The translations under genes were made by a program, and so were the position numbers. DNA of 53,591 nt, from NCBI GenBank assembly GCA_964449165.1, contig CAYVAT010000021.1:1-53591 (forward strand), in the 5' to 3' direction. The first letter of the stretch is position 1. Each line of letters starts with the position of its first letter. Under the pieces are notes generated by a model. It was not told where the DNA came from. It was given only the letters and a program-made list of their open reading frames with translations, and did no database searches. Below, in pieces: positions 17,390 through 26,088 of the stretch. The DNA comes from CAYSCW01 sp964449165 (lineage in GTDB: Bacteria > Acidobacteriota > Aminicenantia > Aminicenantales > Aminicenantaceae).

Positions 17390-18694
17390 TTATGAGAGGC
17401 TAAAATGGCTGTCCGGTTCGGTTGTTCTGACATCGAATTCTGAAAGGCGGTCTATCAATCTCTTGCTGCGCAAGACTTTTTTTATCTGAGGAACCTTCTT
17501 ATGGCTGAATACTCCGAGTAAATGTTTTACTCCATACTCATCGTAAAGGTATAAAACTTTTTTACACTTTGCCCTTTTNNNNNNNNNNNNNNNNNNNNNN
17601 NNNNNNNNNNNNNNNNNNNNNNNNNNNNNNNNNNNNNNNNNNNNNNNNNNNNNNNNNNNNNNNNNNNNNNNNNNNNNNTTTGACTTGGCAATTTCGATGA
17701 GCAGAGGAACCGATTTATCCTCGGGAAGCTGGCTTATGGCAAAGACAGCAGATTCTTTTACCTCAATATCATCCTTGCCTTCAACAACCTCCTTGAGCGC
17801 TTCTGCACTTTCTTTGGAAGCTTTTTGACCGAGCCAGAAAATAGCATTCTTCCTGACCTTGGAGTCATGGTCGGTCTTTGCGATACTGATCAAATCTTCT
17901 ATAGCTTCCTTCTGGTCGCTGAGGTTAAGAGCGAAGACGATCTGTTTTTTCAGCTCTCTGTTTTTTTCTTTGTTATAGATTTCTTTGAGACAGGCAAGGC
18001 TTTTTGAATCCTTGTATGTTCCCAGCCAAAAAATGGAATTTTTCCTCACTTCTCTTTCATAATTACCCAAGGATACGCCACGCAGGAAATCATAAGTTTT
18101 CGGACTCTGGTGTTCAGCGATAATGAAGATCAACTTTTTCTGTAATTTGATGCTGCTGGCTTCAAATTTTCCTTCCAGAAATCGCAGGCTTTCCTCTGTG
18201 TCAACATCTCCCAGCCAATAGAGAGGCTCCTCAGGGAATTCAAAGGTGCTGTCGAGATCGATCAGATGGATGTCAATGATTTCTGTTTTACTGTTTGAAA
18301 TTCTGTGCAAGAAAAGGGCACCCACAGGCTCGCTTCCTTCCTCAGAGTTGTAGTGCACGCCGCTTTTTTTGTGCCGTGTGGTGTTCAGCTTGATCCTATT
18401 ATTTTTGGAAGTGACTCTGAAAGGCTGGGTTGATGAATAATCTCCACACATGTCCATGCTGTGTCTGCTGATAAAAGCATAACCCGTGAAAAAGGTGTTC
18501 CCTTCTTTGGAATTTTTGAATTCTTTCTCAGCCGAGGCGAATTTATTCTCCAGGGAGATGTTTTTTGTATCGAGCATACGGACTTTGCCCTTCAGGAATT
18601 CGGGTATCTCTTCAGTGAGAAGGGGAGATGCTATCCAGATGAAGAGGAACGCTCCAATAACTATTATCCAGGTATTTTTCTTTTTCATTATCAT
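17390..18694 (-). CDS. exported HEAT-repeat protein, interrupted by assembly gap
   Basis: This is the fourth gene of the ECF sigma operon. A signal/anchor segment (about 8-27) precedes a non-repetitive beta-rich domain (to about 170) and HEAT repeats with FWLG motifs (SIFWLGTYKDSKS, AIFWLGQKASKES) alternating with FAL/FAI repeats. The gap at 17579-17678 lies after IEIAKS; the 62 residues beyond it keep frame only because the N run is 100 long, so the true C-terminus and repeat number are unknown. Two ATGs six bases apart (18694, 18688) share an AAGG site. Role: presumably a scaffold in the envelope. Confidence 0.75.
   Translation of the reverse strand: MIMKKKNTWIIVIGAFLFIWIASPLLTEEIPEFLKGKVRMLDTKNISLENKFASAEKEFKNSKEGNTFFTGYAFISRHSMDMCGDYSSTQPFRVTSKNNRIKLNTTRHKKSGVHYNSEEGSEPVGALFLHRISNSKTEIIDIHLIDLDSTFEFPEEPLYWLGDVDTEESLRFLEGKFEASSIKLQKKLIFIIAEHQSPKTYDFLRGVSLGNYEREVRKNSIFWLGTYKDSKSLACLKEIYNKEKNRELKKQIVFALNLSDQKEAIEDLISIAKTDHDSKVRKNAIFWLGQKASKESAEALKEVVEGKDDIEVKESAVFAISQLPEDKSVPLLIEIAKSXXXXXXXXXXXXXXXXXXXXXXXXXXXXXXXXXXKRAKCKKVLYLYDEYGVKHLLGVFSHKKVPQIKKVLRSKRLIDRLSEFDVRTTEPDSHFSLS
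17579..17678. other. assembly gap (100 N)
   Basis: A run of exactly 100 N, a scaffolding placeholder of unknown real length. It interrupts the HEAT-repeat gene, whose internal repeats may have caused the break. The flanks share no visible overlap. Confidence 0.98.
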
Positions 18695-18706
18695 TTTCCT
18701 TAGAAT

Positions 18707-20089
18707 TTATTTCTCGAGAATTTCCCTGAGGAAATTCATGGCTTCTTCACTCTTTGACTGGCCCAGCCAGAATATCAACTGTTTCTTGAGCTCCACATTC
18801 TTCTCCTTGCGGGCCATTTCGATCATCTTTTTGATCGCTTTTTCCTTCAAATCCTTGGAGGAGTATCGTGAGTAGGCAAAGATAATTTTTTTCTTCAGTT
18901 CAATATCGTTGGTCTTGTCGTAAATATCCGAGAGGAGATTCAATACATCTTCATCTCCTCTTTGTCCTAACCAGAATACTGCCATTTCTCTCGGCTTCTT
19001 GTACTTCTCGTTCTTGACGATAGCGATCAGCTTCTCTTTGGATTTTTTGCTCTTGTTTTGGGATAGAGCAAAAATGAGTCCTTCTTTGATCTTTGGATCT
19101 TTTTCTGCGTCATAGAGCTGGATCAGCATATCCGGAGACTCTTCGTCTTTTCTCTGGCCGAGCCAGAAGATAGCTGCCTCTCTTGCTTTTTTGTTCTTCT
19201 CTTCTTTAGCAATCTCGAAAAGCTTGTACGTCGCCTTTTTGCTCCTGTTTTGTGAAAAGGCATGGATCAATCGTTCTTTGAGCTTGGTATCGGTGGTTTG
19301 GTCATAGATTTTGATCAGAGAGTCAAAGCTTTCTTTTCCTTTTCTCTGGCCGAGCCAGAAAATAGCTGTTCCTTTGATCTTTTTATCCGGGTCCTTGGTA
19401 GCCAGCTCTATCATGAGAGGGAGAACCTCTGGGTGATCTTTCTGGCTGAGAACAAAAACAGCCCTTTCCCTGAGTTTAGGATCGGCCTCTTTCTTGATAA
19501 GCTTAACCAGGATAGGGAAGGCCTTATCGTCTTCTAGATTCAGCAGTGCATTCAAAGCCACTAATTTTAATTCCAGCTCTGGATCCTCAGCTTCTTCCTT
19601 AGTTTCGGCAGATTCCTTCAGGGCTTCTGCCGCTTCCTTGACCGCTGTTTGAGCAACGTCATTTATGTATCTTTTGTAATCCTTCAGGCCTTTTTTAACC
19701 AGTTCTTCAGCTATCTCGATGCGGAGAAATTTTGCATCGTCTGTCCAGGAACTATCAGTATATCCTTCAATCAGTGAATCGAGATGTTGCATGGCTTCTT
19801 GTTGCATCTCTAACTGCATTTCCAGATTAGCCAAGCTGGAGCTCATCTTGTTCATGCTGTAGCTCAGCCAGTAGAGTGAGTCATCCAGATACTCGCTCTT
19901 GTCGAAATGCTGGAGGATTGTATTCAAGGATTCAATCGCTTTCTCCCAATTTTTTTGATAGATGGAGGCTTTGGCTTTTTCATAGATTTTTCGAGCCTCT
20001 CTATTTTCCTCTTCATTCTGGGCGTAGAGTAAGCCTCCGAAGACTAAGAAGAAGACTAAAAACAATGTGATTAATTTTGTCTGTTTCAT
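18707..20089 (-). CDS. exported TPR/HEAT-repeat protein
   Basis: The 460-aa protein has a signal peptide (1-23, cut after LLYA). Residues 25-120 hold TPR-like helices. From about 165 to the end are HEAT repeats in an alternating pattern: four carry FWLGQ (AIFWLGQRKGKES and similar), alternating with FALSQN-type units, giving a period of about 62 residues. The protein is very rich in Lys and Glu. AAGGAGG precedes the ATG. It follows the anti-sigma gene by 12 bp and precedes the second HEAT gene by 12 bp. A repeat scaffold acting in the periplasm under ECF control is the natural reading. Confidence 0.87.
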   Translation of the reverse strand: MKQTKLITLFLVFFLVFGGLLYAQNEEENREARKIYEKAKASIYQKNWEKAIESLNTILQHFDKSEYLDDSLYWLSYSMNKMSSSLANLEMQLEMQQEAMQHLDSLIEGYTDSSWTDDAKFLRIEIAEELVKKGLKDYKRYINDVAQTAVKEAAEALKESAETKEEAEDPELELKLVALNALLNLEDDKAFPILVKLIKKEADPKLRERAVFVLSQKDHPEVLPLMIELATKDPDKKIKGTAIFWLGQRKGKESFDSLIKIYDQTTDTKLKERLIHAFSQNRSKKATYKLFEIAKEEKNKKAREAAIFWLGQRKDEESPDMLIQLYDAEKDPKIKEGLIFALSQNKSKKSKEKLIAIVKNEKYKKPREMAVFWLGQRGDEDVLNLLSDIYDKTNDIELKKKIIFAYSRYSSKDLKEKAIKKMIEMARKEKNVELKKQLIFWLGQSKSEEAMNFLREILEK

Positions 20090-20101
20090 ATCAGAGCCTC
20101 C

Positions 20102-20809
20102 TTAAAGTGTTTGCAAGACTTCCATCCTGAAAAGGATCTCCCGGTCATGGATGAGATCCTTTATTAAAGAAGGAGTCTGTTTATCTTCTCTATTGAGGTT
20201 GGCAATCTCTTTTAAAACCAGGTCCACATCATCCAGAAATTGGGAAATGCTGGGATCGGACTTGGCCACTATGCTGCGCAGGAGAATATTCTGGATAAGA
20301 AGGTTTCGAGCCACTCTCTTATCCATGACGATTATTTCCTCTCCGCTCTCCGATGCAGAGTAGTTGGCATACTCGACCAGCACGGGTTTAAGCTCCTCGA
20401 TGTATTGCTTCAGGGTTTGATCGACGTAAGTCTGTGAAATAGCAGGCTGTGGAGGCAGCTTTCCAGATGATGGGAGCCAGAATCTTCCGATAAGAATGCC
20501 CACAACAAGAATGAAAACAAGGGCAGCCCCGGCATAAGCCCACCGGCGGAGTAGATTATAACTTCTCCTGGCTTTCGGCTTCTGCCCGGTGTGCGAGTCT
20601 ATGGCTTCCCAGCTCTTTTCCCAGTTTGCCTCAGGAAGATCTTCTTGTCTTGTCTCATCCAGAAGGGCCATGGCTTTTTTGGTCTGGGTAAATTCCTGAG
20701 CGCACCCTGGACATCCTTTGATGTGGATCTTTAACTCTGTTTTTTCTTCCTCATTCAGTTCGTCGTAGAAATAGAGAACGATTTTTTCCTTAAATTTTTT
20801 GCATTTCAT
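20102..20809 (-). CDS. zinc-finger anti-sigma factor
   Basis: The 235-aa protein begins with an anti-sigma zinc-finger (zf-HC2) domain: H29, C33 and C36 form the HxxxCxxC core and C3 is nearby. A single helix at about 89-110 crosses the membrane, and a sensor-like C-terminal domain of about 120 residues faces the periplasm. GGAGAG precedes the ATG. Its start overlaps the end of the sigma gene by 20 bp, the standard layout for co-translated sigma and anti-sigma pairs. It should hold the ECF factor inactive until an envelope signal triggers release. Confidence 0.9.
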   Translation of the reverse strand: MKCKKFKEKIVLYFYDELNEEEKTELKIHIKGCPGCAQEFTQTKKAMALLDETRQEDLPEANWEKSWEAIDSHTGQKPKARRSYNLLRRWAYAGAALVFILVVGILIGRFWLPSSGKLPPQPAISQTYVDQTLKQYIEELKPVLVEYANYSASESGEEIIVMDKRVARNLLIQNILLRSIVAKSDPSISQFLDDVDLVLKEIANLNREDKQTPSLIKDLIHDREILFRMEVLQTL

Positions 20810-21380
20810 AGTTGCTCTCCGAAATCAGACCTTTGAGGCTTTCTCTTATCTTAGAGACAGCCCTGAACAGGTGTTTTTTGACTCCTCCCTCGGTAATATT
20901 CATGCATTCAGCGATTTCTTTGATGGTCAGCTGTTGATAATGCTTGAGAACGAAAACCATTCTCTGCTGGCCTGATAATTTATGTAAAATTTGGTCAATT
21001 TTCTCCCGGACTTCCTCCTTCTGCCGTCTCTTGATAGGATCAGATTGATCATTTTCGGGAGAGATATTCTCCAGATAATCTTTTCCTAAGAGCGAGTTAT
21101 TCTCCTTTCTTCTCTTACTCCGTCTGAGATAATCCAGACTGCAGTTGATACCGATGCGGTAAAGCCAGGGTGAAAAACGGGATCCGTTCTTGGTGTTGAA
21201 CTTGGGCAGGGAACGGAAAGCCTTGATAAAAGTCTCCTGAAGAATATCCTCGGCATCTTCAGAATTTCTTGTGTACTGATAGGCTAGAGCGAAAATTCTC
21301 TGTTTGTTTTGATCATACAAAATCCTCAATGCTTCTCTGTCTCCTTCTCTGGCAGTGTGGATTAAAGCTTCCTCATCCAT
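20790..21380 (-). CDS. ECF RNA polymerase sigma factor
   Basis: The product is 196 aa from the ATG at 21380; a TTG at 21401 would add seven residues. Sigma-70 region 2 lies at about 20-85 (TRNSEDAEDILQETFIKAF) and region 4 at about 130-185 (LTIKEIAECMNITEGGVKKH). The gene leads an operon of sigma, anti-sigma and two HEAT proteins. It is divergent from the GH3 gene, 104 bp away. Autoregulation is expected of the family, but I found no clear ECF promoter motif. Confidence 0.93.
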   Translation of the reverse strand: MDEEALIHTAREGDREALRILYDQNKQRIFALAYQYTRNSEDAEDILQETFIKAFRSLPKFNTKNGSRFSPWLYRIGINCSLDYLRRSKRRKENNSLLGKDYLENISPENDQSDPIKRRQKEEVREKIDQILHKLSGQQRMVFVLKHYQQLTIKEIAECMNITEGGVKKHLFRAVSKIRESLKGLISESNYEMQKI

Positions 21381-21484
21381 TTCATTTCTTTTATATAACA
21401 AAACGCATACAATTGCATTTTAGTTGACAAATAGAGAAAAAATGATAGTTAATTAGGCATGATCTTATAGGGGAAGAAGAAAAA

Positions 21485-24151
21485 ATGGTTCTGCGTTATA
21501 AAAACATGAAGCTTTTTCTATGTATGAGCCTGGTTTTTTTTCTGCTGGGTTATTCTGCTGATCAAGAGAGAAATCAGAGTCTTCTTCCCTATAAGAATCA
21601 TTCTCTCTCCTTGGATGAGCGGGTGGAGGATTTGCTGAGCAGGATGACTCTTGAAGAGAAAATCTCACAGATGATGAATGACGCTCCGGCTGTTGAGCGA
21701 CTTGATATTCCTCGATACAATTGGTGGAATGAGTGTCTGCATGGTGTAGCCCGCGCCGGATTGGCCACTGTTTTTCCTCAGGCTATCGGCCTTGCTGCCA
21801 CATGGGATGCTGAGCTCATGTGCCGGATAGCCGTAGCCATCTCGGATGAGGCGCGAGCCAAACATCATGAATTTATCCGCCGCGGCAAGAGGGGAATTTA
21901 CCAGGGCCTTACTTTCTGGTCTCCCAATATTAATATATTTCGGGATCCCCGCTGGGGGAGAGGCATGGAAACATATGGAGAAGATCCTTTTTTGACGGGG
22001 AGGATGGCTGTCTCGTTCGTGCAGGGTTTACAGGGAGAAGATCCGCGCTATTTAAAAGTGATTGCCACACCCAAGCACTATGCAGTGCACAGCGGCCCTG
22101 AACCTGACCGCCATAGCTTTGATGCCCGGATAAATACGAGGGATCTGAGAGAGACCTATCTTCCTCATTTTGAAATGGTCGTAAAGGAAGCCCATGCTTT
22201 TTCCGTTATGTGTGCCTACAATCGTTATGAGAGAGAAGCCTGTTGCGGGAGTCAGAAGCTTTTGGCGAAGATTTTGAGGGAAGAATGGGGTTTTGAGGGC
22301 TATGTGGTTTCGGATTGCGGAGCTATCCAGGATATCTACCAATATCACAAAGTCGTGGAAACACCAGAGGAAGCTTCTGCTCTGGCCGTAAAATCCGGGT
22401 GCGATCTAAATTGTGGTTCTGCTTACAAGAAATTGTTGGATGCGGTCAAGAAGGGATTTATCTCGGAGGAGGAGATCGATACCTCGCTGCGCAGGCTGTT
22501 AAGGGCGAGGTTTAAGCTGGGTATGTTTGATCCGCCGGAGATTGTTTCTTACTCGCAAATACCTTATTCAAAAGTGGATTGTGAGGAACACCGGAAGCTG
22601 GCCCTGGAGGCAGCAAGAGCTTCTGTGGTGCTGCTTAAGAATGAGAATGATCTCCTTCCTCTCGGAAAAGATATAGGTTCAATCGCTGTCATCGGACCCA
22701 ATGCTCATGATGTGGAGGCGCTGCTGGGCAATTATAACGGAACCCCTGCTCAGCCGATCACCCCTCTCCAGGGTATCAAAGATAAGGTTTCCGGGAAAAC
22801 AACGGTGCATTACGCCCTTGGTTGTTTTTGGGCTGATAACCTGCCCAGCTTTGAAGTCGTGCCGTCATCAGTGCTGTTCGCTACTGAAATAGGGGAGAGA
22901 ATCCAGGGTTTAAAGGCTGAGTACTTCAATAACCGTGACTTTGAGGGTGAGCCGGTTTTTTCCCGTATCGACAGGAATATCGATTTCAACTGGTGGGATG
23001 GTGCTCCAAGGGAAGACTTTGATGACGACAACTTTGCTGTCCGCTGGACAGGAGAACTTGTTGCCCCTGTTACAGGAGCCTATATTCTTGGAGGGGAAGG
23101 ATTTAACGGGTTCCGGATCTATCTTGATGATGAACTCCTGGTCGAGTTTGACGGATCGCATCATCCGAGGAAGACATATAAAACAGTAAATCTCGACGCA
23201 GGCCAGTCCTATAAATTAAAGGTGGAATTCTTTGAACGGAGTGAAAACGCTCATATGAAGCTGCTCTGGTCGGTTCCAGGCAGAGATTACGAGAGAGAGG
23301 CAATGGAGAGGGCAAAGGAGTCGGATGTGATCATCTTGGTGATGGGCCTTTCACCCAGGCTAGAAGGAGAAGAGATGGATGTGGAGGTGGAAGGATTTGC
23401 CGGTGGCGACCGCCTTAGCCTGGAACTCCCGGCCGCTCAAATAAAGTTGATGAAAGCCATGCACAGCCTTGGCAAACCCATTGTTCTTGTGCTTCTTAAC
23501 GGGAGTGCTCTAGCCGTCAACTGGGCCCAACAGTATATTCCCGCTATCCTGGAGGCTTGGTATCCCGGTCAGGCTGCTGGAGAGGCCATAGCAGATGTCC
23601 TGTTCGGTGATTATAATCCTGCCGGCAGACTGCCTGTCACCTTTTATAAATCTGTGGATCAGCTGTCTTCGTTCGAGGACTACAACATGGAAGGACGGAC
23701 CTACCGTTATTTCAAAGGAGAGCCGTTTTATCCCTTCGGCTATGGACTCAGCTACACAAGGTTTAAATATACAGATCTCATTGTTCCTCAAACTACCCGG
23801 GGGGATCAGGATGTTTTAATCTCGGTGGATGTTGAAAACGCTGGCAAGAGGGAAGGGGATGAGGTTGTAGAGCTTTATGTGACCGATGTTGAGGCATCTG
23901 TTCCTGTTCCTGTGCGCTCGCTAAAAGGTTTTAAGCGTGTACGTCTCAAACCAGGAGAAAAAAAGACAGTACGATTTACCCTTAAACCACGGGACCTCTC
24001 CCTGATCGACAGCGAATTCAAGCGGGTGGTGGAACCTGGTGTCTTTGAAGTTGCAGTTGGAGGAAAACAGCCCGGTTTCAAGGGATATGCTGATGCTCCG
24101 ACCACCGAGGTTTTAACCGGCCGATTTGAGGTTATAACCTCCGTTAAATAA
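21485..24151 (+). CDS. GH3 family glycoside hydrolase with PA14 domain
   Basis: The 888-aa protein has a signal/anchor sequence after M8 (about 8-25). The GH3 N-terminal barrel (about 45-340) has KHYAVHSGPEPDRHSF and the nucleophile Asp in GYVVSDCGAI. The GH3 C-terminal sandwich begins near 380 and is interrupted by a PA14 domain (about 470-600); a fibronectin-III-like domain ends the protein. The barrel motifs are most like GH3 beta-xylosidases, so release of xylose from oligosaccharides is likely; beta-glucosidase is the alternative. The facing xylulokinase supports the first. AGGGGAAG lies before the ATG at 21485, but the ATG at 21506 has no site. Confidence 0.92.
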   Translation: MVLRYKNMKLFLCMSLVFFLLGYSADQERNQSLLPYKNHSLSLDERVEDLLSRMTLEEKISQMMNDAPAVERLDIPRYNWWNECLHGVARAGLATVFPQAIGLAATWDAELMCRIAVAISDEARAKHHEFIRRGKRGIYQGLTFWSPNINIFRDPRWGRGMETYGEDPFLTGRMAVSFVQGLQGEDPRYLKVIATPKHYAVHSGPEPDRHSFDARINTRDLRETYLPHFEMVVKEAHAFSVMCAYNRYEREACCGSQKLLAKILREEWGFEGYVVSDCGAIQDIYQYHKVVETPEEASALAVKSGCDLNCGSAYKKLLDAVKKGFISEEEIDTSLRRLLRARFKLGMFDPPEIVSYSQIPYSKVDCEEHRKLALEAARASVVLLKNENDLLPLGKDIGSIAVIGPNAHDVEALLGNYNGTPAQPITPLQGIKDKVSGKTTVHYALGCFWADNLPSFEVVPSSVLFATEIGERIQGLKAEYFNNRDFEGEPVFSRIDRNIDFNWWDGAPREDFDDDNFAVRWTGELVAPVTGAYILGGEGFNGFRIYLDDELLVEFDGSHHPRKTYKTVNLDAGQSYKLKVEFFERSENAHMKLLWSVPGRDYEREAMERAKESDVIILVMGLSPRLEGEEMDVEVEGFAGGDRLSLELPAAQIKLMKAMHSLGKPIVLVLLNGSALAVNWAQQYIPAILEAWYPGQAAGEAIADVLFGDYNPAGRLPVTFYKSVDQLSSFEDYNMEGRTYRYFKGEPFYPFGYGLSYTRFKYTDLIVPQTTRGDQDVLISVDVENAGKREGDEVVELYVTDVEASVPVPVRSLKGFKRVRLKPGEKKTVRFTLKPRDLSLIDSEFKRVVEPGVFEVAVGGKQPGFKGYADAPTTEVLTGRFEVITSVK

Positions 24152-24164
24152 GCCTTCAGAAGGC
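24152..24164. terminator. short hairpin between convergent genes
   Basis: GCCTT-CAG-AAGGC directly follows the GH3 stop codon. Read on the minus strand it is followed by TTATTT. A 14-bp perfect palindrome GAGGTTATAACCTC (24128-24141) lies just upstream in the GH3 gene. It is a weak bidirectional terminator candidate. Confidence 0.35.
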
Positions 24165-24172
24165 CCAGAGTC

Positions 24173-25687
24173 TTATTTTATAAAAGAACCAGGTTCTTTG
24201 GTCCTGAACTCCGGTTTGAGGGTCTGCCAGAGCGAGTTGAATCGCTCCTGGAGATGCTCATAAACAGAAAAAGTTTCCGGCTGAGGATCAACCGGCTTGC
24301 TTTCTTTTTTTATCATCCGGAGGCACAGCTCTTCTATGGATACCTTTTCGCCTCGTTCCAGAAGATAGTTCCAGATAGATTGGATGGCGGCACCCAAGGC
24401 AGCTCCTTCCCTCTCTTCGAGCGTAACCACAGGAATCTGGAAGATGTTGGCCGCAATCTGAAGCCAGGTTCTGCTTCTGGAACCTCCTCCCGTGGCTCTT
24501 ATTTGATCAGGCTTCATGCCCAACGACTTCATCCTCTGAAATCCATAGCCCAGGTTGAGGATGGTTCCTTCCATGATGGAACGTGCCATATGTGCGGCTT
24601 TGAAGGTTCTCCGATTCAGACCGAAGATAACTCCTCGAGCATCGGGAAGAGCAGGGACTCTTTCTCCGTCGATAAAAGGAAGAAAAAGAAGGTTTTCCGC
24701 TCCAGGAGGAACCTGGGAGACCCATTCTTCCAGCTGTTCATTGGAGATATTGAACAGAGACTTAAAAAATTCTGTGGTGTTGGTTACATTCATGGTGCAA
24801 AGCAGGGGAAGCCATCCTCCTGTGCTGTCGCAGAAGGCTGCTATCTCGCCTTCAGGATCTATAAAGGGTTCAGGGAAGTAAGTATAAATGGTTCCTGATG
24901 TTCCCAGGCTAAGGGTGCATATCCCAGGTCTGACATTTCCTGTCCCGATAGCGCCCATCATGTTATCTCCACCACCGCTTGAAACCAGAACTTTTTCCAT
25001 TCCATAGCGGGATGCTATCTCATCCTTGAGAAAGCCCACTGGCTGACAAGGATGTTGAAGTGCAGGGAGTTTTTCTTCCAGCTCAGGATCTATTGCCTGG
25101 ATGGCATCTTTTGACCACTCCCGCTTTCGGATGTTCATCAGGCCTGTCCCTGATGCATCTCCATACTCCATGTGTGCCTTGCCTGTCAGGTAATAGTTGA
25201 GATAATTATGAGGGAGAAGGATGGTGGCCAGTTTTTGGTAGTGGCGAGGCTCTTTCCTTTTCAGCCAGAGTATTTTTGAGGCCGTGTAACCTACGGCAAG
25301 GCTTATTCCCAACGTCTTGATGACGCTTTGTTTGCCGCCCAGCTTTCCCACAATGGCCTCTGTCTCTTCGACTGTGGATGTGTCGTTCCAGAGTTTCGCA
25401 GGTCTTACAGGCTTACCGTCTCTGTCCAAGGGAACAAAACCGTGTTGTTGCCCTGAGACTCCCATAGTTACGATCTCGGAGCCGGGAATATTTGCCTCTT
25501 GCAAGGCATTTCTGAGGGCAGTATCAAAAGCTTTTATCCAAGTTTGAGGGTCCTGTTCACTCTCTCCTGGCCGGAGATTCTGCTCAAACTCGTGGGGGGC
25601 ATTTCCTCTGCCGCAGACATTTCCTTGAAAATCCACGATCAGCACTTTTGTCCCTTGCGTTCCAGAGTCAACTCCTACGGCGTACAT
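24173..25687 (-). CDS. xylB: xylulokinase (FGGY family)
   Basis: The 504-aa protein is a two-domain FGGY sugar kinase. DSGTQGTKVLIVD (residue 7 on) is the N-terminal phosphate loop, SGQQHGFVPLD near residue 79 is typical of xylulokinases, and ATGGGSRSRTWLQI near residue 394 is the C-terminal adenosine motif. It phosphorylates D-xylulose to xylulose 5-phosphate, feeding the pentose phosphate pathway. It converges on the GH3 gene with 21 bp between. No xylose isomerase is in the window. GGGGG precedes the ATG. Confidence 0.92.
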   Translation of the reverse strand: MYAVGVDSGTQGTKVLIVDFQGNVCGRGNAPHEFEQNLRPGESEQDPQTWIKAFDTALRNALQEANIPGSEIVTMGVSGQQHGFVPLDRDGKPVRPAKLWNDTSTVEETEAIVGKLGGKQSVIKTLGISLAVGYTASKILWLKRKEPRHYQKLATILLPHNYLNYYLTGKAHMEYGDASGTGLMNIRKREWSKDAIQAIDPELEEKLPALQHPCQPVGFLKDEIASRYGMEKVLVSSGGGDNMMGAIGTGNVRPGICTLSLGTSGTIYTYFPEPFIDPEGEIAAFCDSTGGWLPLLCTMNVTNTTEFFKSLFNISNEQLEEWVSQVPPGAENLLFLPFIDGERVPALPDARGVIFGLNRRTFKAAHMARSIMEGTILNLGYGFQRMKSLGMKPDQIRATGGGSRSRTWLQIAANIFQIPVVTLEEREGAALGAAIQSIWNYLLERGEKVSIEELCLRMIKKESKPVDPQPETFSVYEHLQERFNSLWQTLKPEFRTKEPGSFIK

Positions 25688-25744
25688 TCATAACCCCCTT
25701 TAGACTTTCCTTTCCGATGATAAAATAAAAAAGTCCATCTTTGT

Positions 25745-25954
25745 CCGCCAGATTATATCACCCCAAAAAAGAAGGAGCAAATTATGCGTCCTCAGGGGGN
25801 NNNNNNNNNNNNNNNNNNNNNNNNNNNNNNNNNNNNNNNNNNNNNNNNNNNNNNNNNNNNNNNNNNNNNNNNNNNNNNNNNNNNNNNNNNNNNNNNNNNC
25901 CGCCAGATTATATCACCCCAAAAAAGAAGGAGCAAATTATGCGTCCTCAGGGGG
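25745..25954. repeat. exact 55-bp duplication flanking the N run
   Basis: Bases 25745-25799 and 25900-25954 are identical over all 55 positions and abut the gap on either side. This is the signature of two de Bruijn contigs overlapping by one k-mer (k=55), not of a biological repeat. The true locus probably holds one copy and no gap. Confidence 0.92.
25800..25899. other. assembly gap (100 N), probably of zero length
   Basis: Exactly 100 N between two copies of the same 55-mer. Merging the copies gives a continuous upstream region between xylB and the methyltransferase; no open frame across the N run should be believed. Confidence 0.95.
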
Positions 25955-26088
25955 TAAGCTTGCCCGACTGTTACTGCATCACGGTTATGAAAATGCTTAT
26001 GGTCCCCCAGAGAGTGATTGAAAATTCAGGTCAAAAAAGAGATAATTTTGTTTCAGGACAGAATGAATCCATTGGCCAGCAATTTTGA
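25939..26088 (+). CDS. possible 49-aa upstream peptide
   Basis: An ATG 8 nt after AAGGAG opens a 49-codon frame that overlaps the start of the methyltransferase gene by 26 nt in another frame. The ribosome site is better than that of the main gene, so it may serve as a leader for translational coupling. The peptide itself resembles nothing I know. Confidence 0.2.
   Translation: MRPQGVSLPDCYCITVMKMLMVPQRVIENSGQKRDNFVSGQNESIGQQF
25946..26012 (+). promoter_or_regulatory. hairpin in methyltransferase leader
   Basis: CTC-A-GGGGG-TAAGC (25946-25959) pairs with GCTTA-TGGT-CCCCC-A-GAG (25995-26012): five GC pairs, three more beyond an A-A mismatch, and five pairs above a small internal loop. It lies 50 nt before the preferred start codon and could control access to it or terminate transcription early. 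There is no T run. Confidence 0.4.

Noticed and set aside
25741..26088. 115-codon frame spanning the N run
   Set aside because: Created by the duplicated 55-mer and the 100 N.
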